From: Pseudoneurospora amorphoporcata
Lineage: Eukaryota > Ascomycota > Sordariomycetes > Sordariales > Sordariaceae
Direction of reading: 5' to 3'
NCBI GenBank assembly: GCA_033297205.1
Contig: MU859063.1
Location: 124,001 to 188,000 of the forward strand
Length of the DNA stretch: 64,000 bases
This document shows, in pieces, positions 31,638 through 42,827 of this stretch. The notes beneath the pieces were generated by a model, which worked only from the letters and a program-made list of their open reading frames with translations, made no database searches and was not told the origin of the DNA. Numbering within the stretch: position 1 is the stretch's first letter; each line of letters begins with the position of its first letter. The position numbers and the translations under genes are program-made.

Positions 31638-34600
31638 ATGCAGTCACTCTTCACCGTCAACAACAACGTATCACTCGTCAGCCTAACCATTGCGCCTAGC
31701 GCCTGGGTCGCCTCTCTGGTCGTCCTCCTCTTCTTTCTCTACTTTTACCTGCCCCAACTCGCTTCACTAAACGCCTTGTTCTTCCGCGTCAACTTCCTCG
31801 ACAAAGCCAAAGGCAGCCATCGCAAACATCAGGTTGGCGCATACTTGACTGCGCCCAGAGACGCACGATATCCAGAGGGGATTGAAGAGATAAACCGTCG
31901 GAATTGGAATCGCAACTATTATCAGCATCATCAGTATCGCGACTACGACGACGACGACGACGACAACGACTACAACTATCAACAATATCAGCATCAGCAT
32001 CAGCAACAGTACTATCCAGACCACGACGGCACGCAAGGGATAGAAAGAAAAGAACTACATTACCGACAACGTCAACAGAAAGCCATCACCGATAAGCAAC
32101 TTCCGGCGCTGTTAGACTTCTTTGGCAGGAAGAAAAGCAACGACAGCAACATTACCGGTGACGGCATCAGTCCCACCAACACCACAAAGGAGTTAACCAA
32201 AAGTGGAGGACTGTCATCGTTCGGGCGCAACATCATCTACCGCACTAGCAGAGATTCTCCGCCGAGTCCAGTCACCACCACCACCACCACCAGCAGCAGC
32301 AGCGCGCGCCACGTCATCAGCTACGGCCCGCGCCCAATCTTTGCCAACAATGACAGCGGCAACGGCGGCCCCGCCGAAGAACCTAGGGTATCTCGACCAT
32401 CTTCTCGACGATTCACTGGAGGACTTCGAGCACTGTCACTCGCTCCCAGTAAGCCGCTCCAACAGCCGATTCTTCAGCATCCCCCTCCCGACTACTTCGG
32501 CCAAAGGCGAAACTCCGCACCCCCAACATCCCCACCAGCAGGCGACACCGTTCGGGTACCCCTCAGTGCACTCGGGTTTCCGGAGCGACGACACGGAGAG
32601 CGACATGAGCGACCAGGAGGCGGATGGCGGGGAAGCGTCACACGGTGGCTACAGCCCGCCAGCCTGGAGGCGCCTCGGCAACGGCGACCGCAGCAGCGGC
32701 TTCTGGCGCAAGGCTAATTCGCATCTCAATGACATCGACCCGCTCTTGTTGAACGGGTTCGGCGGTCTCGGCGGCGGACTAGGCAACGGCGGATGGTCAA
32801 GGGAGTTCGAAACCAATCCCGAGTATGATAGCATGAATGAAGACGATATGGACCAGGACGCGATCCTGCAGAAAGCCATCAGGACAAGGTTACCAACGGG
32901 AAGCCTGAGTCCCGAAAAGGAGAGAAGTCCGGAACCAGAGTATGCGCGGCGTCAACAGTTGCAAAAGCAGGCCGAACTGCGCCAGCAGCAGCAGCACCAA
33001 AGGTTAGCGCCGGTAATCGAGGAAGACGATGTCAAGATCAAGGAAGAACCGATGGAGGAGGATGCGGGCATGGTTTTGAGGGGGTTACCTCGTAAGGGCC
33101 CTGACAACTGTTCGTTCTTTGTTCCCTTTCATCGTCCACCACCCATAGTCCCAACAAATCAAACATCCATCATGGCATAAAGTAAGACACCGTCTGAACC
33201 ACGGAACCACGGCTAACTCCGTCACTTTTCACTCGTTTGTAGACTTCCGCTTTGCGGTCAGGGCAGAAGTCCACCAACGCACAGAACCCATTGAAACAGC
33301 CGTTGCTTTCCTGCGCAAATGGCTCGGCCCGCTAACCAGGTCATGGTCATCCATGTTTGTGTCCGGGCTCGTAGCCATTCTTTCCTATGCCGCCATGCGC
33401 TCGCTCTTCCAGCCGGCGTCTATGAGCCCCGTGCCTGATCTCGTCAAGGTGGCCGGTGTGGCGCGCTCGTTTGAGCCGCTCATTTACTACTCCGAGAACG
33501 GCATCCAGCAAGTGGGCGACCTGCAAGCGACGGGCGTGGCGGTGTGGGATCTAGGCGAGAGTGTTAGGAGCAGTAACCTCACTTCGGCACCGATTATCGT
33601 CAAAGAGCTGGATGAGTTGAGCGAGAGTCTCAAGACGCTGGCTATCGAACTAACAAAGTTCTTTGCAAACGTAGATGGCGATATCGATGGGTATGTCCAT
33701 CCCCTTCCCCCCACATTTTCCCCAACCCTCCACTAACAGTCCCAAAAAAAGCATCCTAATAGTAATGGACTGGGCCCGCCGCGAGCTCTCCCAGCTCCAA
33801 CACCTGCCCTCCCCGCCCCTCTCCTCCTTCTTCGACAACATGCACAACCTCCTCTCCACCCTGGGCATCCTCGAAGACCCCTCAACCTCCCAACCCACCC
33901 GCCTAGGTCTAATCGCCACCTCCTTGTTCGGGCCCTCAACCCCTCAACGCACGCGCACCACCCTCCAGCGCACCTTCAACGAGTTCCTCGCCGTGCTCGA
34001 AGAAGCCATCACCAACGAGCTGCAACACTCCCTCGCCATCTTTGCCCTGTTCGAAGCCATAGACCACCAGTTCCTCAACCTCGCCCGCACGGTAGTCCGC
34101 GAGTCGTCGTTGCAGGAATCCCTCCACTCGGACCTGCTGTCGTCCCTCTGGACACGCATCTTGGGCGCCAAAGCGTCGGATATCCAGAAATACGAACGCA
34201 ACCGGCTTTTGCTGCTCAACGTGCGCGAAAAGACGGTCAGGAACAAAGGGATACTGGTGGAACACAACCATAAGCTGCTGGCGCTGAAGGCGAGCCTGGA
34301 GAACTTGCGGAGGAAGCTGGTTTCCCCGCTGGTGAGGAGCGTGAACAGCTCGACACTGACGATCGACGAGCAGATTCGCGGATTGGAAGACGTGGGCGTT
34401 TACCTGGAGGGGGTCAGGACGAGGCAGAAGGGGAAGCTGATGGAGATGTTGTATGGTGGGGGCAGTTATAGGGCTGGGAGCACTCTGGAGGGACAGCAGC
34501 AGCAGCAACAGTATGGGGCGTATGGGGCGTATGGGGAGCAGAGGGAGGTGAGGTTGGTTGCTGATGCTGGTGGCCATCATGGGAGTGGAAGTCACGGGGC

Positions 34601-34640
34601 TACGAGGAGTATGCATGAGGGGCATAAGGGGGAGCAATGA
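31638..34640 (+). CDS. Unrecognised fungal membrane protein with coiled-coil C-terminus; frame switch near 32.4-32.6 kb
   Basis: I do not recognise the family. A phase-consistent model has exons 31638-32555, 32617-33091, 33243-33690 and 33752-34640 (909 residues). The last three junctions are good (donors GTAAGG and GTATGT; acceptors TTTGTAG and AAAAAG; branch-like CTAAC). The first intron (61 nt, donor GTACCC) is weak. Residues about 20-45 form a hydrophobic segment (ASLVVLLFFLYFYLPQL). The middle is low complexity with acidic, His/Gln and polyQ stretches and KIKEEP. A second membrane segment (MFVSGLVAILSYAAMRSL) follows the third junction. Next come amphipathic helices such as KELDELSESLKTLAIELTKF and MDWARRELSQLQ, and a coiled coil (KTVRNKGILVEHNHKLLALK). 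It is probably a nuclear-envelope, ER or plasma-membrane protein of fungi. The exon 1/2 boundary could also be a frameshift in the sequence. Confidence 0.7.
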
Positions 34641-35437
34641 GTGTGGGATGGGATGAGTTTGGCTGGAATTGGCATTGGATGGATGGATGGCTTGGAACAG
34701 AGACGGCGGGAACATCAGCATACTCGGTGCTTGAGGTGTACCTGGTGTACTAGGGTGTTTTGGGGTGAACCGGATAGAGCTTTGGCTACACCGGAGCATT
34801 GGTGGTCTGGCTTTTGTGCTTTACGGTAAGTGAAAGGGCCGGCTGGTCTGCTTTTCATCATCATGGACTGGATTGGTGCTTAAGGTCTATTTGTCTGTTT
34901 TGGCTTTTTTTCCTTTTTCATCATTTCTTACTCTTGACAGCATTATTGGACATTCACTCATTTGATTATGGATACTACGGAGTTCAAGCGCCTTGCGGGT
35001 ACAATGTGGGCAAGGAGACTAGGCGTCGGTGTACGGTGGCATCAGTGTATGGTCGGTGACGGGGTTCACATTGGTGGTTAGGTGTCTTGTCTCTTGGGCT
35101 TCGGCTTCACAGCCCTTTGGTCTTAGTCTAGTCAAGTCTAGGCCTATAGGCAAAGTAGGTAGGCGTTTCACTCTGCTGATTCTATTTAGTTTTACTTGGA
35201 ACCCTTCCACCTGTGAACTGTGAAAAGCAACGAATGGGTTAAGTGATACTTTGAATTACTATAGGATATCATTTCATAATCATCGTCATTACCCTCTCCT
35301 CCCCCGTTGTCATCATCATCATTAAATGTGTTGAAACATCCAAACAACCAACAACTCCAACTCCACGCTCAAAAGCAACCACCTCTTTATCCCCCTAAGA
35401 AACGAACCCTCACCCATTTCCCCCAATCATCATGTGC
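34641..35437. other. Intergenic region between convergent genes
   Basis: About 0.8 kb shared as 3' flank by the coiled-coil membrane protein (plus) and the MFS transporter (minus). No gene seen. Short ORFs lack features. Confidence 0.5.
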
Positions 35438-37316
35438 TTACTGAGGACTAGCCCTCTTTTCGACAGGCATCACCTCCTCCCCCTTCCTCAACCCCAGCTG
35501 CCTAGTATCATACCCATTCTCCTCCAGAAAAGCCCTGAACCTCGCATCCTCCACTTGAATCGTATCCTGTCCAATGTATGGTAAACAAAACAGCACCAAC
35601 GCGGCACTCAACACACAGAGTGAACTCGACACCCAAAAAGGATACTGCGCCGCCAGTCTCTCATCCCCTCCGCCTGCCTTCTCGATGTATGGGAAAACCC
35701 AGGTGCCCACAAACGCACCGATCTTGCCCACGGCGGCTGCCAGACCGTAGTATTGTCCCCTGATACCTGTCGCGCAGGTTTTCGCGGCGATAAGTCCGAT
35801 GTTGTTTCCTGGTCCTAGTTCTCCCAAAGATTGGAAAATACCGTAGACGACAGCGAAGGCTGCCACCCTAGAAGGTTGGGCGAGAGACGAGTAACAAGCG
35901 GCCATTATGAAGCCCACGATCGCCTGCAGGAAGACTCCCAAAGCCAAAGCGTAGCGGGGGCCCAACAGGTCGGAGACGGGCGCGCCGAGCATCGTGCCGG
36001 GGATGTAGAAGAGGTTGATGACCGTATTCCAGCCAAAGATGGTCGTCAGGGGGGAACCCGCTGGATAAATATTCGCGACGATTTTCGGTGAGTAAATGCC
36101 AAAACTGTACGCTGAAAAATCATAGATGAACCAGATCAGCGACACAATAAACAGTCTGAACCCGTAGAATTTCAGGACAAGTCGGTAAGGCGTGCGAGCG
36201 TGTTTCATGCTGTTCTTTTGGAACTCTTCTGGTTCTGACACAAACAGGCGGAGGACGAAGAGGACCAAGGGGAAAACGACGCCAATTCCGAGAGAGGTGC
36301 GCCAGATTGTCGACAGGTGCTTGTTGTCGCAGGCGGCGGAGACGACGTAGGGGACAAAGGCGCCGATGACAAAGCCCCAGTCGATCATGGAGTTGGTGAA
36401 CAGGATGAACCACATGTTGCGCTGGCCGGATTTAAGCTCGCCCGTGTTTTCGGCGCAGCCGACGGAGCCGGCAGGGTATTCGCCTCCTATGCCGACGCCG
36501 ACCTTTGTAATATGGGATGTTAGTTTGGTGGTGATGCGGAAGAGGAAGGGGAAGGGAAGGGAAAGGGAGGGAAAGGGGGAAGAAATGGGTAAGGACTTGC
36601 GAAAAAGCGCCAGGCAGTCAAGATGTTGAACATGCCAACCGTGTCGCCCTTGTAGTAACTTGCTGCGGCGAGGGCGGCGAAGATGATGAGGATGATGGTT
36701 GAGACTAGGAGGGAGTTTGTTCGCGACCATTTATCGGATCTGTTTTGTTTCCCAAACGTCAGCTCTTCACTCTTTTCATTTCACTAGTTCCTTTCAAGGA
36801 CGATGAATAGAAGAAAACTCACAAATATCCAAACAACAACATCCCCACCACCGTTCCAGCAAACGCGATATCGCCCACATACTTCTTCGCGTTCGAGTTT
36901 CTCCAGACGTCCTCGTACTCTCGGTCTAAGATGGTGACGACGGAACCGATGACCTGTAGTTCCGGGGTTCTTGTCAGTTCCTTTTTTCTTCTTCCCTTTT
37001 TCTCTTCTTCCTCTTTCAAATTTGCGACAGACACAGACAGGTTCCGCTTTGTGTGCGCAAAGTGTAATTCCGCTTTAAGACAGGCAAGCAAAGTGAGAAA
37101 AAAAGGCTGAGAAGAAAAGTAAACACATACATTATTGATATACCCATCCGAAAAAAGTCCAGCGCCACAAGCAACCACCGGAATGAGATTCTTCCAGTTC
37201 GTCTTTCCTAGCGTTTGTCCTTCATGCTGGGTGATGGTGGTGGTGGTGTCTTGATGATCGACGGGTTGCGCAGAAGCCTCAGATTCGGCCTTGCGCCGGC
37301 GGCCGAGTCCGAACAT
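35438..37316 (-). CDS. git1: MFS transporter, glycerophosphoinositol permease (GIT1) type
   Basis: Four exons: 37316-37131, 36953-36823, 36739-36601 and 36502-35438, encoding 506 residues. The third intron (36503-36600) fits only if it begins with GC (GCAAGT..AAAG). The joined protein then reads ILTAWRFFVGVGIGGEYPAGS, keeping the RF-x-x-G-x-GIGGEYP spacing of the family. Twelve membrane segments are expected. Visible motifs are VVACGAGLFSDGYINN (TM1), GDIAFAGTVVGMLLFGYLSDKWSR (MFS motif A), EYPAGSVGCAEN, DFSAYSFGIYSPKI, and PGNNIGLIAAKTCATGIRGQYYGLAAAVGKIGAF. Yeast Git1 takes up glycerophosphoinositol and glycerophosphocholine at the plasma membrane under phosphate or inositol limitation. A phosphate permease of the same MFS branch is the main alternative. 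The N-terminal 45 residues are cytosolic and Thr-rich. Confidence 0.88.
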
Positions 37317-37768
37317 TGTTGCGCCGGGATGTTTGTAAATCGGATAAGATATGCTTCGACCTGATACCTTGGGATGTTTGGGAATCGTAGGATTGGTAGG
37401 AAAGGAAGAAGGGAAACAAGTGAGAAGGAAAAAGAGAAGAAGAAAGAGGTTGTCGCAAACTTTCTTGGTAACTTAAAGCTACCCTGAAGCTACTCGACTA
37501 GCTACTAGCTAAGCTCAGCTCACCAAGGCTACTACAGAACCGAGGCAACGGGACTTAAACAAAGAAGGAAAGAAAAGAGGACAATCGCAGGGTCGTGTGA
37601 ATCAGTGGCGGACGGACGGACTGAAAGGTGGGTTGGTGGGGGACCGGGTCCTCCTTCGCCAGGAATCCTGCAAGTGCTTTCAATATCCATCATCATCCTT
37701 TTCTTTTGTTTTTCGAATATCGGCATTCCTCTTTCGGTATAGGTTTGAGAGCCCCAGAGTGAGATTGA

Positions 37769-37799
<31 letters not shown>

Positions 37800-39225
37800 G
37801 GATGTGAAGGCTGGTAACTTCCCTGGCAGCATGGCAACACTCCGGCAGCACCACACATGGCAGACGATAGTTACCCTGCAGCGTTCCACAACCTTCACGA
37901 CCACCTGCAGGTAGGGGTGTTGAGGAAAGTTGACCAAGTGTCCTCAGTCCTCGCTTCCAACAACAACAATAAATACCCTTTGGGTTTTCACGATGACGAA
38001 TCATTTGAAGTACATAATGTAGAAATAAATTAGGGGCTCAAAAATCATCGCCTTGCATCTTCTTCCTCTGCTCTTTCCCTCGGGGATGTATCTGATAAGA
38101 CATTCCAAAGCAAGCTCCCAACAAAAGCATGGAACCCCTTGTTTCTCCCCACAAAGCCCACATTCTTTCCGCGAAAAAGCTCCATTCAAGATTTTCAGAG
38201 ACTCCTCTTCTCCACGTGGAGAGATCTCCATCTCAAGCAGCTTCGTGGATCCCGTTGTTTTCCTCTCTCTTGTTAAAAGATCTGCTTCCTTCCTTCCTTC
38301 CTCCCTCCCGCCTTTTTCTTCCTTTTTCTTCCTTTCCCTTTCGTTTCACACCCGACCTTTCTCACCCAGCCCGACCTTCTTCAGTGTTCCCAATCTTATC
38401 TGGGAATCTGGGAATTTCCCGTCACGCGGACACCTCGTGGCTTCTTGTGTGACCAAAGTCCAGGTGACGTTGCCCTGCATGAAGGCTTATTTGGAGCTTG
38501 AGAGGGTGATGCCTTGAAATCGGCTTCCAGGTTATTGGATCGGGGATAGCGCTTTTTAATAAAAGCAGTGTGGTGGGTGTCAGCTTTCAAGCCGTTTTCT
38601 GGGCGGCCCGGGCGTTCGCCGAGGGTTGGTTGTGGTGCTTGTCACTGTCTTGTCCGAAGCTTATTATTTAGCGCTGTCCCCCGCGGTGCTCGGCGCTGTC
38701 AGGCTGTGGGATGGCTTGGATGATAGGTAGCGGGTTGTATTTAGGTGCCGGGAGCCGTCCTCTTTTCGAATTCATAAAGTCTGAATTTTGGAACTGAAGA
38801 TAACTTGGTTTCGAAATCGAATGTCAAAACCTCGCGAAAACAAAACAAAACTTGGCATCATTTGAAACCAAAAGCACTGTTGGCTCTAACTGATGCACCC
38901 TCACCAAGCTCACCACAACACACCGTAGGATTCGACGCCGGCAAGGTAGCCTTCGGTACTACGGTCGTCGGTCACACACCCCAGGGCACACGAGCATCTT
39001 CCCAATTCGGAAGTCTCCGAATGCCATCACAGACGGGCCTTGGCGTTGCTGGCGTCGACATCTCATCCATGGGATTATTGTTGCACCGTATTGTTCTAAC
39101 TGTAAGAAATTGTTGCATCTTTTTGTCTGAAGGTCTGAACAAAGTGATGGGTATCGTTCATCTATCTATATAAGCTTTAGCACTTATCTACACACCTTTC
39201 CTGATGTAACTATGGACAGGCACCA
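37317..39225. other. Intergenic region upstream of the MFS transporter
   Basis: About 1.9 kb including the transporter promoter, an A28 run (37768-37795) and CTTC/CCTT-rich stretches near 38285-38345. The right end is the 3' flank of the PTPA gene. ORFs up to 154 codons are low complexity and unsupported. Confidence 0.5.
37768..37795. repeat. A28 homopolymer
   Basis: An uninterrupted run of 28 A on the plus strand (T28 relative to the upstream region of the minus-strand MFS transporter), about 450 nt before that gene's start codon. Confidence 0.95.
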
Positions 39226-41158
39226 CTACTTAGCCCACGGCGCCTTTGTAACCGCAAACTGATTACTTGCGGTCCCCGGCGTCCCGCTCTGGAACGACTC
39301 TGGCGGCGGAGGTCCCGTATTCGGGGCGCCTCCCGGCCCTCCACTAGGCTTGTATGGCGTGAACCTATTCGCCGCAGATGGTCCAACTCCCGCTCCCGCT
39401 CCCGCCCCTGTTGGTCTTGCCCATGGTGCGGCCGTCATCGGTGGAGCCATGCCAGCTCCAGCACCAGGTGCCCGAGTAGGAGCTTCATCCCAAGGCGCCG
39501 CTGTCCCTGGAACCCCTCCAGTACCCAAAGGTTTCTGAGCCCAAGGCGCTGTCGTTCCTAGACCATCGCCGCCAGCGACACCGGGTGCCCGAGTTTGAGC
39601 CCAGTGTGCCGCCGTCCCCGACGGTCTCTCAGTAGGAGTCTCAACACTCCCCGTAACCGCAGCCGAAGCAGCCGAAGCAACCGGCTGGTTCTGCATATGC
39701 ACGCTCTGCGCAGGTATTCCCGCCTCCGGGTCCTGTTCCCACTGAAACAGGCTTCCAAAGGGAAAATGCTGCACGACGGGGAACTTGCTCAGCACCTCTG
39801 CGTTGAACATCTTGATCATGCCCTTGTTGATCTTTCCCCAGCCGTCCTTGATGCCCGACACGTCAAAGAGGATGGGGCTGTGTTCCCAGAAGGGGCCCTT
39901 CTTGACGTCGTTGATGAAGCCGATGGCGGAGAAGTACATGTTTTCGGTGCGGTAGCGCTCGACGGCCGTGGGCTTGGTGATATCCCCCGGCTTGGGAGCG
40001 TTGGGGACAGAGCCCTCGAGGGGCGTGGGTTCGTTCGGAGAGGAGATGGGGCGGGTGTATTGGGCTGAGCCGAAGATATAGGGGACGAAGGAGTGGTCGT
40101 CGAGACCCCAGACGCCGTGGGAGCCGGCCGGTTCGAGCGTGTAGGTTAGGATCAAGCGGCGGATGACGCGGAGGTAGCTGTTGAGTATTCGTCAGTTAAC
40201 GTAAAGATGCAAGGGAAAGGGGGTAAACATACGGCTCAACAACCCCCAACACGATCCTCCTCTCCACCTCCCCATCCTCATCATTCTCCTCTCCCTCAAA
40301 CCCTCCCATCTTCCACAGTCCACCAAGGAACATGATAAAGCTCAACTCATGTCCCGTCCCGTAATCCAACCGTTGCGCACTTCCAAACCCACCCAGGAAA
40401 TACGCCTTGAGTTCTTCCAAAGCTCCCACAACCTCTTGTTTCTGCTCATTTGCCTTGTTATCACCATCACCATCTCCTTCTGTCTCCGTCTCTGTGCCGT
40501 CCTCCTCCTCGCCTTCCCCCTTGTTCAGTTTCTCCTGCTCCCACCTCAAAACCCCACCAGGCAAGTACTCCCTCAACAACCCATCCGCCCTCTGCTCCAA
40601 AATCTTATACCACGTCCTAAAGCTCACATTACCGAACCGTCTCGGACCAGGATCAGGTGGCGCCTCGTCAATGATTGCTTCCATCTTTTTGAGTAAACGC
40701 TGTAGCTTCTGTATCGATTCAGGCTCCTCTTCCTTGGCTTCACCCCCCTTGGGTAGAGGGAAAGTCTTGATCTCCTCCTTTGACTGCTCGTCCTTCTTCT
40801 TGCGTAGTGATTGGAGTTTAGCAGCTAGTGCGTCTTTGGGTGGCTCGCTCGGTTCTGTCTTGTGTTCGTCTTTGGTTTCGGGTGTTGAAGTTGTTGTCGT
40901 GGGAGCTCCAGCTGCGGTAGACTTCTGGATGCTTCTGGGGACCAGAGCGTGGTTAAGCTGGAGGATCCAAATGCCGATGTCGCGGTAGGCTTTGGAGGTG
41001 AGGAACTGAGAGACGTCGGGGCCTTCGTTGATGCGCTTGGCTGGGCGGAGGAAGCGGTGGGAGGGGTTGAGCATTTCGAGCTTGGGGAGGGGTGGGAGGG
41101 TTGTTCGAGAGGAGGAGGAACCGGCGGGAGGTCCCGGGGACTTGAATGTTGGATCCAT
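39226..41158 (-). CDS. PP2A phosphatase activator (PTPA / peptidyl-prolyl isomerase Rrd family)
   Basis: Two exons (41158-40233 and 40177-39226; donor GTATGT, acceptor CAACAG) encode 625 residues. PTPA signature blocks are present: RRINEGPDV-like and LTSKAYRDIGIWILQLNHALVP, RFGNVSFRTWYKIL, DYGTGHELSFIMFLGGLW, LEPAGSHGVWGLDDHSFVPYIFGSAQ, and TENMYFSAIGFINDVKKGPFWEHSPILFDVSGI with WGKINKGMIKMF. These ATP-dependent activators restore PP2A-type phosphatase activity and catalyse prolyl isomerisation. A charged, low-complexity insertion (about 75-240, Glu/Lys/Thr-rich) interrupts the N-terminal half. The tail from about 475 is Ala/Gly/Pro-rich with five APW-like repeats (Trp near 501, 521, 538, 561, 623). 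Fungi have two paralogues, rrd1 and rrd2. The APWA tail leans to rrd1, but I leave the symbol open. Confidence 0.93.
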
Positions 41159-41858
41159 GATGGCTGTCTTTCGCCCTTGGGAACGAATGTGTGATTTATG
41201 CTGTTGTTGAATTCGTTGTTTGGAGGTTGTTAGGTGGGGGAAGAGCTAGGTAGTATCGGAGGTGTTCCTTGTATGAGTTGGGCGCCGATAAGCGCTGGAC
41301 CCCACTGTCGTCATAGGGGTTAAAGGGGAGCTGGGGAACACTCCATGTGGGCGTAAACAAAGACCCCCAAGCTCATTCCATTCAGTTGTCCGCTTCCATG
41401 GGTCCGACATGACCTAGATATACTTCTTTTCATCCAATGGTGTACCAAATACTGCTTGCTAAGCTATGACGGAATACCATGAAGCTCCAAAGTTTGGAGA
41501 TTGCAACGCGTCTTGCATTTGGCTAATGTAAGTACCTCCCGCTCCCCTTCCGCTGGGTATGTATGATGCAATCCATGTCGCTTTTATGAACCAACAAATC
41601 CCGAGACATCATTGCGTCTCCATCTCAGCCCGGTCCCATTCCGGATTCGCAATCTTGTGTTCTTCCGTTTCTCCTTGCTCAAGGTCGGTTGCCCATGCTA
41701 CTCTAGCAAGTTTTATTCTTCGCCGACCTTCTTCCTCTGCCATCTGGCATCGACAAATCCCTTCCCGTGCATCCCTATTAAGATATTATCTAACTCCAAA
41801 CCATGGTCTTCGCTTTTGCGCCCCATCGCTAAGTCGTTATCAAGTCATTGTGCTGTTT
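41159..41858. other. Intergenic region between PTPA and the roadblock protein gene
   Basis: About 0.7 kb containing the PTPA promoter and the 3' flank of the LAMTOR2-like gene. No gene or ordered element seen. Confidence 0.5.
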
Positions 41859-42827
41859 CTAGCGCACCTCCACTCCGGGCGACCCTCCAAATCCAAGGCC
41901 GATGCCCTCCTCTGGCACATACAATGTTCCTAGTCGCTCATCCAGCCAACGCGCCAGCTCCTCCACTTGCCTCCTCATCGCCCTGACGTTCGATGCCGAT
42001 GGGCCCCGGGCGGCTGCCGTGGCGTTGTTAACCGCATTGGTGTTGCTCCCTTGACTGGTCGATGCAGACGGCGCCGTAGTGTTGGATGTGCTAAGGGGCG
42101 TGTTTTCCCCCGAAAGGTCCGCCTCCCTCTTCGACCTCGCCGATGTCGCTGACGATGATGTATGTGTCCGATGGGGCCCCGCGCGCAAGGGCAGGTGATG
42201 TTGGTGACCGGGGTCAAGGTGTGGTGTCGGCGGCCCCTCCCCGTTCGCTTCCGTCTCCCCTGGCTGTTTCGCATTGCCATGCCCTGCTTCACCACCCATG
42301 CATATAAACAGCATACCGCACCTCAGCCTCCTAATGACAAACACCAGCCCGTTGTCCATTTGCACCGTGACCGCCTGTCCAGGCACTGGCCGCGCCCTTA
42401 GCCCGCCGCCTGCTGCGCCCCCCCTCGTTGTCCCAACTGTGCTTTGACTAGCTGTGCTCCCTGTTGGACTCCCAATGACTTGGTGGTCCTCTGCACCATG
42501 CGCGTCTCCGCCGCCACCGTATCCAGGGCCTGATGGGTGATGGAGCCCCCAAAGCGAAGCGGCCACGGCGCATTGTCGCCTCAGCGCACTGGCACTCAGC
42601 CCGTTGCTTGCATGAGCAAGCAGCTTCCCCCCGGGGGTGGTCAGCGCCGCCGTTCGGACGTATGGCGAGAGGTTTGCATGGAGGAAAGCGGTGACGCGCT
42701 TGGTGAGGAGCAGAGGCGGGGGAGGAGGCATCAAGTTGCTGATCGCCGCTGTAGGCGCCGGAGTGGGGTCTGGGGTCGAGGAGAAGGGTGGTGGAGCGCC
42801 GGCGCCAGGGGCGTTTGGAGGTGACAT
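41859..42827 (-). CDS. Roadblock/LC7-type protein resembling LAMTOR2 (Ragulator/EGO complex)
   Basis: One exon encoding 322 residues from the ATG at 42827. An in-frame ORF extends up to 43001, but its sequence is His/Arg/Pro-rich and looks like leader. The pieces of a roadblock fold appear in order: helix LLLTKRVTAFLHANL, strand pair RTAALTTPGGKLLAHASN, helix ALRRQCAVAASLWGLH, strands AVTVQMDNGLVFVIRRLRCGMLFICMGG, and the closing helix VRAMRRQVEELARWLDERLG. The order and spacing resemble LAMTOR2/p14 (LLAYSG, AAIASNIWAAY, VANLLLCMYA, ALVQYLEEPL). Two low-complexity insertions (Gly-rich, about 97-148; His/Ser/Asn-rich, about 180-280) make it about 2.5 times longer than animal LAMTOR2. This suggests a vacuolar-membrane scaffold for Rag GTPases in TORC1 signalling. 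The function is inferred from fold pattern only. Confidence 0.7.
   Translation of the reverse strand: MSPPNAPGAGAPPPFSSTPDPTPAPTAAISNLMPPPPPLLLTKRVTAFLHANLSPYVRTAALTTPGGKLLAHASNGLSASALRRQCAVAASLWGLHHPSGPGYGGGGDAHGAEDHQVIGSPTGSTASQSTVGTTRGGAAGGGLRARPVPGQAVTVQMDNGLVFVIRRLRCGMLFICMGGEAGHGNAKQPGETEANGEGPPTPHLDPGHQHHLPLRAGPHRTHTSSSATSARSKREADLSGENTPLSTSNTTAPSASTSQGSNTNAVNNATAAARGPSASNVRAMRRQVEELARWLDERLGTLYVPEEGIGLGFGGSPGVEVR

Noticed and set aside
32203..33180. Second independent gene overlapping the membrane protein gene
   Set aside because: Its upstream part is low complexity and its end reads into an intron. Later exons join it in phase to the downstream coding sequence, so it is better explained as part of one gene.
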